Shown: positions 19,477-27,990 of the stretch, piece after piece
Numbering within the stretch: the stretch's first letter is position 1
Layout of the letters: every line of letters starts with the position of its first letter
Source of the DNA: Microbacterium atlanticum
Lineage (GTDB): Bacteria; Actinomycetota; Actinomycetes; Actinomycetales; Microbacteriaceae
Direction of reading: 5' to 3'
Assembly: GCF_015277815.1 (NCBI RefSeq)
Contig: NZ_CP063813.1
Coordinates: forward strand, 2,170,001-2,234,000
Length of the DNA stretch: 64,000 bases
Made by a program: the position numbers and the translations under genes
The notes under the pieces: model-generated
What the model saw: the letters and a program-made list of their open reading frames with translations, nothing else
Told to the model about the DNA's origin: nothing
Databases searched by the model: none

Positions 19477-19809
19477 TCAGCGCTCCGGAGATGCCGGCTC
19501 GCCCGGCGCGTTCCCGGCGCGGCCGTCCCCCGCCGCGTCGGCATCCTCGGCGTCGGACGCCGTCGCCCCGGCAGCGCGCTCGGCCTGCTCCTGGGCGTCC
19601 AGCTCCTCCTGGATGTCGGCGCGAACCCGGCCCCTCCGGATGCGGCGCATCATGTCCCAGACGAGGAAGATGACGGCCAGGGCCACCAGCGCGGTGATCA
19701 GGAAGCCCGCGACCCCCGGGGTCACGAGGTCCGGGTCGACCTCCGACGTCGGCGTGGGGGCGGGCGTCGTCGTCGCGGCGCTGACGATGGCGGCGAGCGC
19801 GTGGGGCAT
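19477..19809 (-). CDS. Small single-pass membrane protein, hypothetical
   Basis: 110 residues, unknown function. A short Thr/Pro-rich N-terminal part (ATTTPAPTPTSEVDPDLVTPG) precedes a membrane helix (VAGFLITALVALAVIFLVWDMM, about residues 33-54), a basic RRIRRGRVRADIQEELDAQEQAE stop-transfer/coiled region and an acidic, Ala-rich tail. The layout N-out/C-in is likely from the basic residues after the helix. GAGGA lies about 5 bases before the ATG. It converges with hemolysin III and is divergent from DUF4307. Confidence 0.6.
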   Translation of the reverse strand: MPHALAAIVSAATTTPAPTPTSEVDPDLVTPGVAGFLITALVALAVIFLVWDMMRRIRRGRVRADIQEELDAQEQAERAAGATASDAEDADAAGDGRAGNAPGEPASPER

Positions 19810-19883
19810 GGGGATCCTCGCTGCCCGGCGGGCGGGCGGTGTCGTCGGGGTGCGCGAGAGCGCATAGCCTGGAGTTCCCAGCC

Positions 19884-19889
19884 TAATCT
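19884..19889 (+). promoter_or_regulatory. -10 element TAATCT upstream of DUF4307 gene
   Basis: TAATCT lies 33 bases before the GTG of the DUF4307 gene and gives a leader of about 25 bases that carries the CAGGAG ribosome binding site. Confidence 0.4.
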
Positions 19890-19922
19890 TCCGATGCGGC
19901 CCGACGAGACCTCAGGAGCGGC

Positions 19923-20318
19923 GTGACGACGCAGGACATGCTCGACGATCGCTACGGCCGGCGCCGCTCGCCCGCTGCCCGGTGGATCGTCGCCGCGGGC
20001 ATCGTCCTGGCGCTCGGGCTCGTCGCCCTCCTCGGGTGGTCCACGGTCCGCGCCTCGATGAACGCGGTCGACTCCGACACGACATCGTTCGACGTGGCGG
20101 ACGAGCACTCCGTGACGCTGGGATTCCAGATCACCGCTCCCCCGGGTTCGGCGGTCGCCTGCGCGCTCGAGGCCCAGGACGAGGATCACGGCGTCGTGGG
20201 CTGGCGGGTCGTCGAGCTGCCGGCATCCGAGCTCCACGCCCGCGCCTTCCGCGAAGTCATCCCCACCACCGCCCCGGCCACGACGGGATTCGTCAACTCG
20301 TGCTGGGTTTTGTCCTGA
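19923..20318 (+). CDS. DUF4307 domain-containing membrane protein
   Basis: 131 residues; a small actinobacterial family of unknown function usually encoded next to greA (Rv1081c in M. tuberculosis). DRYGRR at residues 9-14 is the conserved N-terminal element, followed by a membrane helix (WIVAAGIVLALGLVALLGW) and a small extracytoplasmic beta domain with SVTLGFQITAPPGS, CALEAQDEDHGVVGW and a C-terminal SCW. Two cysteines (CALE and NSCW) could form a disulfide. The GTG has CAGGAG 6 bases upstream. Confidence 0.82.
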   Translation: MTTQDMLDDRYGRRRSPAARWIVAAGIVLALGLVALLGWSTVRASMNAVDSDTTSFDVADEHSVTLGFQITAPPGSAVACALEAQDEDHGVVGWRVVELPASELHARAFREVIPTTAPATTGFVNSCWVLS

Positions 20319-20332
20319 CCCGGCGCGTGACG

Positions 20333-20338
20333 TAGTCT
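20333..20338 (+). promoter_or_regulatory. -10 element TAGTCT of greA, about 90-base leader
   Basis: TAGTCT lies 98 bases before the greA GTG. The leader carries a small hairpin (GCACCG ... CGGTGC, about 20397-20417) shortly before the AAGGAG site at 20423-20428, which could modulate translation; no known leader class is recognised. Confidence 0.4.
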
Positions 20339-20435
20339 GACGGGAGATCAATCCCGCGCCCTGGCCGTGAGCCGGGGCGTTCGGTTTATGTCCGCACCGG
20401 CCTGGTTGAGGCGGTGCCCAACGAAGGAGTCAGCC

Positions 20436-20927
20436 GTGTCCACCGACGCACCCGTGACCTTCCTCACTCAGGACGCCTACGACCGCCTGGCCGCCGAGCT
20501 CGAGCACCTCTCGACGACCGGCCGCGAGGAGATCGCCAAGCGCATCGAGGCCGCGCGCGAGGAGGGCGACCTCAAGGAGAACGGCGGCTACCACGCCGCC
20601 AAGGACGAGCAGGGCAAGCAGGAGGCGCGCATCCGCACCCTCCAGCAGCTCCTGAAGACGGCCAAGGTCGGCGAGGCTCCCGAGAGCAACGGCGTCGTCG
20701 AACCAGGCACCGTCGTCACCGCCGTCATCGCCGGCGGCGAGGAGGTCTTCCTGCTCGGCAACCGCGAGATCGCCGCCGGCTCCGAGCTGGACGTCTACAG
20801 CGAGGCGTCGCCGCTGGGCACCGCCATCCTCGGTCGCAAGGAGGGCGAGAAGACCTCGTACACCGCCCCCAACGGTCGCGAGATCGCCGTCGAGATCGTC
20901 AAGGTCGACACCTACAACGGGCAGTGA
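20436..20927 (+). CDS. greA: Transcription elongation factor GreA
   Basis: 163 residues. Binds the secondary channel of RNA polymerase and stimulates cleavage of backtracked RNA. The N-terminal coiled coil (LAAELEHLSTTGREEIAKRI, then EEGDLKENGGYHAAKDEQGKQEARI) contains the tip acidic residues of the family in the DLKEN(G)xYHAAK block; the C-terminal FKBP-like domain is seen from EPGTVVTAVI onward, ending in a short IVKVDTYNG. The GTG at 20436 has AAGGAG 7 bases upstream and gives the normal length; earlier in-frame starts would lie in the leader. Confidence 0.95.
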   Translation: MSTDAPVTFLTQDAYDRLAAELEHLSTTGREEIAKRIEAAREEGDLKENGGYHAAKDEQGKQEARIRTLQQLLKTAKVGEAPESNGVVEPGTVVTAVIAGGEEVFLLGNREIAAGSELDVYSEASPLGTAILGRKEGEKTSYTAPNGREIAVEIVKVDTYNGQ

Positions 20928-20957
20928 GAGACCGCGGGTCCGCCACCGGACCCGCCG

Positions 20958-22256
20958 TCAGTCCGGCACGACCGTGGGCGTGTAGCCGGCGTCCTCCAGC
21001 ACCGAGATCACGTGCGCGCGGTGCTCCTCGCCGCGCGTCTCGACGCTCAGCTGCAGGATCACCTCGCTGATCTGCAGACCGTGCCCGTGACGGGTGTGCA
21101 GCACCTCGTTCACGTTCGCCCCGGCGATCGCCAGGAGCTCCGACACGCGCGCCAGTTGGCCGGGGCGATCGGGAAGCGGGATCCGCAGGGTCATGTAGCG
21201 TCCGGACGCCGAGAGTCCATGCGCGACGACGCGCTGCAGCAGCAGCGGGTCGATGTTCCCGCCCGAGAGCACTGTCACCGTGGGCCCGTGGGCGACGACC
21301 TTCCCGGCGAGGATCGCCGCCACGCCCACCGCGCCCGCCGGCTCCACCACCTGCTTGGCCCGCTCCAGCAGCACCAGCAGCGCGCGGGCGATGTCGTCCT
21401 CCGAGACGGTCACGACCTCGTCGACGTGCTCGCGGATGATCTCGAACGGCAGGTCGCCGGGGCGTGCCACCGCGATGCCGTCGGCGATGGTCGGGGACGT
21501 CGGGACCTCGACCGGATGCCCCGCCCGGAGCGAGGACGGATAGGCCGCGGAGTTCTCGGCCTGCACGCCGATGACCCGGATCGTGCGCCCCTCGGCGGCC
21601 GCCCGGGCCTTCACGGCCGCCGCGACACCGGCGATCAGCCCTCCCCCGCCGATGCCCAGCACGACGGTGTCCAGCTCGGGGAGCTCGTCCATCAGCTCCA
21701 GACCGAGCGTGCCCTGCCCGGTGATCACATCGGGGTGGTCGAACGGATGGATGAAGACGGCGCCGGTGCGCTCGGCGAACTCGGCGGCCATCCGCAGGGG
21801 CGTCTCGACGGTGGCGCCCTCGAGCACCACGTCGGCGCCGTACCCCCGCGTGGCCAGGAGCTTGGGCACCGGGACGCCCAGCGGCATGAAGATCGTCGCC
21901 GGGATGCCGAGAGCCTTGGCTGCCAGCGCCACGCCCTGCGCGTGGTTGCCCGCGGATGCCGCGACGACGCCGCGCGCGCGCTCCTCAGCCGTCAGTCGCG
22001 ACAGCCGGTACGTCGCGCCGCGGATCTTGAACGATCCGGTGCGCTGCAGGTTCTCCAGCTTCAGGTGAACGGGGACGCCGAGCAGCTCGGAGAGGTGCTG
22101 CGACTCGTCCAGCGGCGTGTGCGCGATGACACCCTCGAGGGTGGCCGCGGCATGCGCGAAATCCTCCAGGCTCGGTGCGGACGATCGCCGCGCCGGCGGG
22201 TCGACCGGTGCTGCGGCGGTCTCCTCGACACGCCGGGTGTGATGGGCGGTGGTCAC
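20958..22256 (-). CDS. ilvA: Threonine ammonia-lyase
   Basis: PLP enzyme converting threonine to 2-oxobutyrate, the first step of isoleucine synthesis. 432 residues. PLP Lys is in RTGSFKIRGATYR, followed by SAGNHAQGVALAAKALG and the glycine-rich GIGGGGLIAGVAAAVK phosphate loop. The C-terminal part (YMTLRIPLPDRPGQLARVSELL) is a single ACT-like domain, which in this family mediates isoleucine feedback; this resembles the shorter corynebacterial form. The GTG overlaps the stop of the upstream AI-2E exporter gene (GTGA), so translation is coupled. Confidence 0.92.
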   Translation of the reverse strand: MTTAHHTRRVEETAAAPVDPPARRSSAPSLEDFAHAAATLEGVIAHTPLDESQHLSELLGVPVHLKLENLQRTGSFKIRGATYRLSRLTAEERARGVVAASAGNHAQGVALAAKALGIPATIFMPLGVPVPKLLATRGYGADVVLEGATVETPLRMAAEFAERTGAVFIHPFDHPDVITGQGTLGLELMDELPELDTVVLGIGGGGLIAGVAAAVKARAAAEGRTIRVIGVQAENSAAYPSSLRAGHPVEVPTSPTIADGIAVARPGDLPFEIIREHVDEVVTVSEDDIARALLVLLERAKQVVEPAGAVGVAAILAGKVVAHGPTVTVLSGGNIDPLLLQRVVAHGLSASGRYMTLRIPLPDRPGQLARVSELLAIAGANVNEVLHTRHGHGLQISEVILQLSVETRGEEHRAHVISVLEDAGYTPTVVPD

Positions 22257-23443
22257 GGACGTGCTCTCCTCGGCCGCGGGACGGTGCTCCAGATGAGGTC
22301 TCCGGTGGGTTTGGCGCCGGTCTCCCAGGCGCGTTCGGCGAGATAGACGGCGACCACGTTGATGAAGGCCGCGAGCGGAACGGCGAACAGGGCGCCCGGG
22401 ATCCCGGCGATCATCGCGCCGCCGGCGACGACCAGGACGACGGCGAGGGGGTGGACCTTGACGGCCGAGCCCATGAGCAGCGGCTGCAGGACGTGGCCCT
22501 CGAGCTGCTGGACGCCCAGCACCACGACGAGCATCCACAGCGCGATCCAGGGCCCGTTGTAGACGAGCGCGAGGAAGACGGCGACCGCTCCGGTGACGAC
22601 CGCACCGACGATCGGCACGAACGCGCCGAGGAAGACCAGGACCGCCACGGGGATCGCGAGCGGGACGCCGAGCAGCGCGGCGCCGAGACCGATCCCCACC
22701 GCGTCGATCGTCGCGACGAGGAGCTGCGTGCGCGCGTAGTTGACCACGGTGACCCACCCGGCGCGGCCGGCGCCGTCCGCGGCCGGACGGGCCTTCTTGG
22801 GGAACAGCCGCAGCGTCCAGCGCCAGATGCCCGCTCCGTCGGCGAGCAGCGTCAGCAGGATGAACAGGGCGAGGATCGCGCCCGTCGCGACATGGCCGAT
22901 CGTCGTGCCGATGGCGAGCGCGCCGGACCAGAGCAGCCCTGCCTGCTCCTGCACGAGAGCCCAGCCCTGCCCCAGCAGATCGTCGATCTGCGCCGCGCTG
23001 AGGTGCAGCGGCCCGTCGATGAGGTACTGCCGGAACTGGGCCATCGCGGCGACGGTGCTCTCCTGCACGGACTCCCACTGCCGCACGATCTGCCAGACGA
23101 CCAGCCACAGCAGGCCCGTCACGATGGCGAGCGTGCCGATGACGGAGATCACGATCGCGAGCCAGCGCGGCACCCGGTGGCGCAGCATCCAGGTGAAAGC
23201 GGGCCACAGCAGCGCGGTCACCAGGATCGCCACCAGCAGCGGGATGACGAGCAGCTTCAGCTGGATGACGAGCCAGACCGCCACGCCGGTCGCCGCGGCC
23301 ACCAGGATCAGGCGCCACGCGTAGGCGGTCGCGATGCGCAGGCCACGCGGCACGGCGGCGGACGTCTCGGTGGTGACGACGCGGCTGCGGTCGCGCACGG
23401 CATCGAACAGCGAGCCGCGAGGCTTGTCGTCGGAGCCGCTCAT
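22253..23443 (-). CDS. AI-2E family transporter
   Basis: 396-residue membrane protein with about eight hydrophobic helices in the family pattern: a pair near the N-terminus (LILVAAATGVAVWLVI, LLVIPLLVAILVTALLW), a soluble insertion with coiled-coil features (residues 110-165) and a C-terminal block with LGAFVPIVGAVVTGAVAV and VVLGVQQLEGHVLQPLLMG, the family signature. Members export small molecules or Na+; naming after autoinducer-2 does not establish substrate. It is leaderless (TAGACT 6 bases before the ATG) and co-translated with ilvA; the pairing with a biosynthetic enzyme may be incidental. Confidence 0.88.
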   Translation of the reverse strand: MSGSDDKPRGSLFDAVRDRSRVVTTETSAAVPRGLRIATAYAWRLILVAAATGVAVWLVIQLKLLVIPLLVAILVTALLWPAFTWMLRHRVPRWLAIVISVIGTLAIVTGLLWLVVWQIVRQWESVQESTVAAMAQFRQYLIDGPLHLSAAQIDDLLGQGWALVQEQAGLLWSGALAIGTTIGHVATGAILALFILLTLLADGAGIWRWTLRLFPKKARPAADGAGRAGWVTVVNYARTQLLVATIDAVGIGLGAALLGVPLAIPVAVLVFLGAFVPIVGAVVTGAVAVFLALVYNGPWIALWMLVVVLGVQQLEGHVLQPLLMGSAVKVHPLAVVLVVAGGAMIAGIPGALFAVPLAAFINVVAVYLAERAWETGAKPTGDLIWSTVPRPRRARP

Positions 23444-23449
23444 CCGCCC

Positions 23450-23455
23450 AGTCTA
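23450..23455 (-). promoter_or_regulatory. -10 element TAGACT, leaderless AI-2E/ilvA operon
   Basis: TAGACT on the minus strand, 6 bases before the ATG of the AI-2E transporter gene; the same unit probably carries ilvA. Confidence 0.55.
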
Positions 23456-23507
23456 GGCGCGTCGCATTCCGCGCCGGTGATGGAGGAGGGTTGTCGGAGC
23501 CGCTGGC

Positions 23508-23513
23508 TAGGCT
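23508..23513 (+). promoter_or_regulatory. -10 element TAGGCT, leaderless YcaQ-like gene
   Basis: TAGGCT, 7 bases before the GTG. It is back to back with the AI-2E promoter, the two -10 elements being 53 bases apart. Confidence 0.5.
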
Positions 23514-23520
23514 GACGCGC

Positions 23521-24831
23521 GTGAAGTCCTCACTGAGCGCCGCCGAGGCGCGTCGGGTCTCGCTCGCCGCCCAGGGGTTCGATCGCGGGCGTCCGGCTGC
23601 GGCCGGCACACGGCAGCTCAACCTCGCGCTTGCGCGCATGTCGACCTTGCAGATCGACTCGGTGAACGTGTTCGCCCGCTCCCACTACATGCCGCTGTTC
23701 TCGCGGCTGGGCCGGTACGACACCGCCGTCCTCGACCGCCTCCTCTTCGCACGCCGTCCCCCGTACGTCGAGTACTGGGCGCACGTCGCCGCCTTCGTGC
23801 CCGCTGTCGACTGGGGCCTGTTCCACTTCCGCATGCAGGATCTGCGGGCGAAGTACGGCTCGAAGCCCGGGGGGTGGCTCGACACGCACCGCGATCTCGT
23901 CGACTGGGTCCGCGCCGAGCTGGCCGACCGCGGCCCGCTCCGGCCGGCGCAGATAGAGCACGACGCCCGGGAGGGCGCTCGCGGACCGTGGTGGGACTGG
24001 GACGCCGTGAAGAACGCCCTGGAGTACCTGTGGCTGTTCGGCGAGGTGGCGATCGCCGGGCGCAAGGGGTTCGAGCGGCGATACGCGCTCGCCAGGGACG
24101 TCATCCCTCACGACGTGCTGGACGCGCCGGTGCCGCGGGACGAGGCCGTCCGCGAGCTCGTGCGGCGCGCCGCCCGCGCGTACGGCGTCTCGACGGCCGC
24201 CGATGTGGCCGACTACTGGCGCATCGCCGACCGCAAGGCCGTGACCGCGGCGCTGGACGATCTCACCGACGCCGGCGAGCTGCATCCGGTGTCCGTACAA
24301 GGGTGGACCACGGCAGGCCGGCCCGCGCGCGCGTGGCTGCACCGCGACGCCACGGTGCCGCGGCGCATCGATGCGACGGCGCTGCTCACGCCCTTCGATC
24401 CCGTCGTGTGGTTCCGCGACCGCGCCGAGCGCCTGTTCGACTTCGAGTACCGGATCGAGATCTACACGCCCGCGCCCAAGCGGCGTTACGGGTACTACTC
24501 GCTTCCGGTGCTGGTCGGAGACGACATCGTCGGGCGCATCGACCTGAAAGCGGATCGTGCCGGTTCGCGGCTTCTGGTGCAGTCGGCGTGGTGGGAGCAC
24601 GGGCGACCCGCCGACGCCACCGGGCGTCTGGCCGACGAAGTCCGGCTGGCCGCGGCGTGGCAGGGCCTCGAGACCATCTCGGTCTCGAGGTGGGGCGATG
24701 CGACGGACGACCTCGCCGGCGCGCTGCCCGAGGCGGCGCGCCACGATTCCACCTCTCGCGAGCGCGTCGCTCTCGCGCCCGACGAGCCGGGCGGGCTGGA
24801 GGCGGCCGACGCGGACGCTCTGCGCGGCTGA
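23521..24831 (+). CDS. HTH_42 family DNA glycosylase, YcaQ/AlkX-like
   Basis: 436 residues; winged-helix-repeat protein of the YcaQ/AlkZ superfamily, which unhooks interstrand crosslinks and excises bulky alkylated bases. The catalytic motif of the YcaQ-like branch, Gln-x-Asp, is present as Q44-I45-D46 (STLQIDSVNVFARSHYMPLFS region). Other family blocks: YVEYWAHVAAFVP, GPWWDWDAVKNALEYLWLFGEV, TPFDPVVWFRDRAERLFDFEYRIEI (from residue 296) and KRRYGYYSLPVLVGD. The GTG is leaderless. A convergent paralogue follows 49 bases downstream. The C-terminal 30 residues are acidic and probably disordered. Confidence 0.88.
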   Translation: MKSSLSAAEARRVSLAAQGFDRGRPAAAGTRQLNLALARMSTLQIDSVNVFARSHYMPLFSRLGRYDTAVLDRLLFARRPPYVEYWAHVAAFVPAVDWGLFHFRMQDLRAKYGSKPGGWLDTHRDLVDWVRAELADRGPLRPAQIEHDAREGARGPWWDWDAVKNALEYLWLFGEVAIAGRKGFERRYALARDVIPHDVLDAPVPRDEAVRELVRRAARAYGVSTAADVADYWRIADRKAVTAALDDLTDAGELHPVSVQGWTTAGRPARAWLHRDATVPRRIDATALLTPFDPVVWFRDRAERLFDFEYRIEIYTPAPKRRYGYYSLPVLVGDDIVGRIDLKADRAGSRLLVQSAWWEHGRPADATGRLADEVRLAAAWQGLETISVSRWGDATDDLAGALPEAARHDSTSRERVALAPDEPGGLEAADADALRG

Positions 24832-24880
24832 CGCGGCCACCGATGCGCTTGCGACCGCGGCGGCTGTGCGGCGGCCGGCG

Positions 24881-25978
24881 TCACGCGGCCGGCGACACCG
24901 TCACGTCCAGCCCCAGCCAGCGCGCCAGCTCGCCGATGTGCGCGTCGACGGCGTCGCGCACCGCATCGGTGAACGGCTCGTCCTCGTGCACGGCGTGCAC
25001 CCGCAGAACGCCCGCCGTGCGGTCCGCCTTGGCGTCGAGCTTGCCCACGAACCGGTCGCCGTGCAGGATCGGCAGCGCGAAGTATCCCCAGCGCCGCTTC
25101 CCGGCGGGCTTGTACATCTCGAGCAGATACTCATACCCGAAGATCTCCTCCAGGCGCCGCCGGTCGAAGACCAGCCGGTCGAACGGCGACAGCAGGGCGG
25201 TGCGCGGCGCGATCTCATCCCCCGCATCGAGCGCGGCGGGGTCGACCCGCCACGAACCGGCGACGCCTTCGATGAGCGCCTCGTCGCCGATCACTCCGAC
25301 GTCGATCGGCTCGAACGGCTGCGCCGTGCTCTTGGCCCGCGCGATGCCCAGCGACGCCAGCCGTCGCTCGGCACGCTCCCTCGCCGCCTCGGCCTCGCCC
25401 AGCTCCGGAACGTCGGACGGATAGACCCGGTCGGCGACGTCGAACCGCCGGCCCGCGGCGTCCCGGGAGTGCACGGCCACGTCGCCGCAGAGCACGAGCA
25501 TCTCCAGAAGCTGCATCGAGTTGCGGTTGTCGGTCCATCCCGAGGACCGCCACGACACCTGGGCCGTGTCGGGGATCTCCGACGCGCGCAGCGGCCCCTC
25601 CGCGCGGAGCCGTGAGAGCACGTCACGGCGGAAGCGCTCGTTCGCGGCCAGCCACTGCTGGGCCCGGGCCGACTGGGGCCGTCGCCGCATCTCGGGCAGC
25701 AGCAGCGCGAGGTCGGTCATTGCGCGATAGAACCCGCCCCATTCGAAGACGGCGCGATCCTCCTCGACGAGCCGGACGAGGTCCGCCGGCTGGTACGGCC
25801 ACCCGAGCCGACTCCACAGGATCAGATCGGCACTCGGCGCGATCGCCGCCGTCGGCTCGATGTTGACCACGGTCAGTGCGTCGATGGTCTCGACGATTCC
25901 CGATGGCCGCTCCGCCGAGAGCAGCTGCGCGCGCACGGCGATGCGCCGCGCCTGTTCGCGCGTCAGCCGGCGGGGCAT
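24881..25978 (-). CDS. HTH_42 family protein, catalytic-motif variant
   Basis: 365 residues, clearly paralogous to the convergent YcaQ-like gene: RRLTREQARRIAVRAQLL, LLSPFDRLVFDRRRLEEIFGYEYLLEMYKP (from residue 256) and KRRWGYFALPILHGDRFVGKLD align with it. At the catalytic position, however, it reads N39-I40-E41 (LTVVNIEPTAAI) instead of Gln-x-Gln/Asp, and an N-terminal stretch equivalent to about residues 20-36 of the paralogue is shorter. It may be a glycosylase with a different lesion range, or a DNA-binding protein without glycosylase activity. The ATG begins MPRRLTRE; no strong ribosome binding site was found. Confidence 0.8.
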   Translation of the reverse strand: MPRRLTREQARRIAVRAQLLSAERPSGIVETIDALTVVNIEPTAAIAPSADLILWSRLGWPYQPADLVRLVEEDRAVFEWGGFYRAMTDLALLLPEMRRRPQSARAQQWLAANERFRRDVLSRLRAEGPLRASEIPDTAQVSWRSSGWTDNRNSMQLLEMLVLCGDVAVHSRDAAGRRFDVADRVYPSDVPELGEAEAARERAERRLASLGIARAKSTAQPFEPIDVGVIGDEALIEGVAGSWRVDPAALDAGDEIAPRTALLSPFDRLVFDRRRLEEIFGYEYLLEMYKPAGKRRWGYFALPILHGDRFVGKLDAKADRTAGVLRVHAVHEDEPFTDAVRDAVDAHIGELARWLGLDVTVSPAA

Positions 25979-26027
25979 GCCCCGAGAGGACGGCTGTTCG
26001 CCCGCAGTCGCATCGATCCGGCGCGCG

Positions 26028-26594
26028 TCAGAACTGCACGCGAGGCGGCTCGGAGATCGCTGCCCCGTCGATCACTTCGAAGAACTCCCGCTCGTGGAAG
26101 CCGAGGTTGCGCGCGAACATGTTGTTCGGGAAGACCTTGATCTTGGTGTTGAGCTCACGCACGCCGCCGTTGTAGAAGCGGCGCGAGGCCTGGATCTTGT
26201 CTTCGGTGTCGACGATCGACTGCTGCAGCTGGAGGAAGTTCTGGCTCGCCTGCAGCTGCGGATACGCCTCGGCGACCGCGAACAGCGATCTCAGCGCCTG
26301 CTGCATGCGTCCCTCGGCGGCCCCCGCCTCGGCAGGACCGGACGCCGAGAGCGTGTCGGCGCGCGCCTGCGTGACCCGCTCGAACACCGCCTTCTCGTGC
26401 GTCGCGTAGCCCTTGACCGCCTCGATCAGGTTCGGCAGCAGATCGGCCCGCCGCTTGAGCTGCACCGTGATGTCGCTCCACGCCTCGTCGACGCGGACGT
26501 TGAGCTGCACCAGCGAGTTGTACGTCGCCCACAGGTAGATGCCGACGATGACGGCGAGCGCCACCACGATGAGGACTGGGATCAGCCATTCCAT
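26028..26594 (-). CDS. lemA: LemA family protein
   Basis: 188 residues; an N-terminal membrane helix (LIPVLIVVALAVIVGIYLW) followed by a long-helix bundle. Family blocks: RVDEAWSDITVQLKRRADLLPNLIEAVKGYATHE (from residue 37), FAVAEAYPQLQASQNFLQLQ, DTEDKIQASRRFYNGGVRELNTKI and FPNNMFARNLGF. The molecular function is unknown; LemA is often near M48 peptidases or TPM proteins, neither of which is adjacent here. The ATG at MEWLIP is chosen because GGAG lies 8 bases upstream; an ATG ten codons earlier abuts the probable -10 element. Confidence 0.92.
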   Translation of the reverse strand: MEWLIPVLIVVALAVIVGIYLWATYNSLVQLNVRVDEAWSDITVQLKRRADLLPNLIEAVKGYATHEKAVFERVTQARADTLSASGPAEAGAAEGRMQQALRSLFAVAEAYPQLQASQNFLQLQQSIVDTEDKIQASRRFYNGGVRELNTKIKVFPNNMFARNLGFHEREFFEVIDGAAISEPPRVQF

Positions 26595-26622
26595 TGCCGA
26601 GGCTCCGTTCGGTAGTGCCCTC

Positions 26623-26628
26623 ATACTA
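26623..26628 (-). promoter_or_regulatory. -10 element TAGTAT upstream of lemA
   Basis: TAGTAT on the minus strand gives a leader of about 22 bases with GGAG 8 bases before the lemA ATG. The start overlaps an upstream ATG codon. Confidence 0.35.
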
Positions 26629-26676
26629 TCGACGCGGGTCCGCCGAATCCCGGGCCCGGTCAGGGACTCTCAGGCG

Positions 26677-27990
26677 TTACCCACCGAGTACGCGCTCGAG
26701 GTACCGATTGCGGAAGAGCCGGTCGGGGTCGAGGCGATCGCGGAGGGCGACGAAGTCGTCGAAGCGCGGGTATCTCGATCGCAGAGCGGCGGCGTCGAGG
26801 GTGTGCATCTTGCCCCAGTGCGGCCGCCCATCCAGGCGCAGCATGATCTCCTCCACCGCCTCGAAGTACTCCCCCGGGTCCTGGCGCCAGTAGCGGTGCA
26901 CGGCGATGTAGCCGGAGTGCCGCCCGTGCGCGGTGGACAGCCAGCGGTCGTCGGCGGCCGCGACGCGGACCTCGATCGGCCAGCCGATGCGCCAGCCGCG
27001 CTCGTCGATCACGGCACGCACCGCGTCGAAGGCGGGGCGGAGATGCTCGATCGGGACCGCGTACTCCATCTCGCGGAACCGCACCGATCGGTGCGTGGCG
27101 AAGACCCGGTCCGAGGCATCCGTGAACTCCCGGTCGCCCCAGATCCGCGTCGACAGCCGGTTGATCGGGGGGACGAGCGTGGGAAGGACGGTGCCGGCGG
27201 CGCACGCCAGGTCATGCACGCCGCCCCCGACGAGCGTTTCGTCCACCCACCGGCGCACCGGCGACAGCGGCTGCCGGGGCGCGCTCTCGGGCAGGCGCGT
27301 GTTGGTCTTGGTCATGGCACGCTCGGTGTGGGGGAACCAGTAGAACTCGAAGTGGTCGTCGCCTGCGATGCGATCCGCGAGTTCCCCGAGCACCCCGTCG
27401 AGTGGCTCGGGCCGTTCCACCGCCTGCAGCACGAAGGCGGGGACGCACTGCAGCGTCACCTCGACCAGGATGCCCAGCGCACCCAGCCCGAGCGCGACCG
27501 CGGGGAGCAGCTCGGCGTTCTCCTCGTCTTCGACGCGGAGCAGGTCCCCCGTCGCCGTGACGAGGGTCGCCCCGACCACCTGGGCTGCGATGCCGCCGAA
27601 CCGCGCACCGGTGCCGTGCGTTCCCGTCGAGATGGCGCCGGCGATCGACTGCTGGTCGATGTCGCCGAGGTTCTCCATCGCCAGGCCGTAGCGCGCGAGC
27701 AGGCCCGGGACGCGATGCAGGCGCGTGCCCGCCAGCAGCGTCACGCGCGAGCGCTCGACGTCAACCGAGACGAGACCGCTGAGATCCGTCAGTTCGAGCA
27801 GCACCCCGGGTGGGACCGCGATCCCGCTGAAGCTGTGACCGGCGCCCACCGCCTTGATCGGCAGTCGCTGGGCGGCCGCCGCGACGACGGCGCGCTGCAC
27901 CGCCGCGACCGTGCGCGGATACTCGACCCGCTGCGGCCGGGCCGACTCGGTGCGTGCCCAGTTGCGCCACACTCCCCCCGGACGCGTCAC
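26677..27990 (-). CDS. D-arabinono-1,4-lactone oxidase-type FAD oxidoreductase
   Basis: 437 residues; a VAO-type flavoprotein of the aldonolactone oxidase family (L-gulono/D-arabinono-lactone oxidases, Rv1771-like). The FAD domain has KAVGAGHSFSGIAVPPG with the His that often carries FAD covalently, then GDIDQQSIAGAISTGTHGTG. The C-terminal ALO domain has the active-site HWGKMH (residues 388-393, GRPHWGKMHTLDA) and ends RLDPDRLFRNRYLERVLG. The start overlaps the stop of the upstream PLP gene, so the pair is one operon. The physiological substrate is unknown. Confidence 0.88.
   Translation of the reverse strand: MTRPGGVWRNWARTESARPQRVEYPRTVAAVQRAVVAAAAQRLPIKAVGAGHSFSGIAVPPGVLLELTDLSGLVSVDVERSRVTLLAGTRLHRVPGLLARYGLAMENLGDIDQQSIAGAISTGTHGTGARFGGIAAQVVGATLVTATGDLLRVEDEENAELLPAVALGLGALGILVEVTLQCVPAFVLQAVERPEPLDGVLGELADRIAGDDHFEFYWFPHTERAMTKTNTRLPESAPRQPLSPVRRWVDETLVGGGVHDLACAAGTVLPTLVPPINRLSTRIWGDREFTDASDRVFATHRSVRFREMEYAVPIEHLRPAFDAVRAVIDERGWRIGWPIEVRVAAADDRWLSTAHGRHSGYIAVHRYWRQDPGEYFEAVEEIMLRLDGRPHWGKMHTLDAAALRSRYPRFDDFVALRDRLDPDRLFRNRYLERVLGG

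Noticed and set aside
20958..23639. 893-codon frame covering ilvA and the AI-2E gene
   Set aside because: Only the ilvA portion is coding in that frame; the remainder is a shadow of the AI-2E transporter gene, with Arg/Pro-rich nonsense composition.
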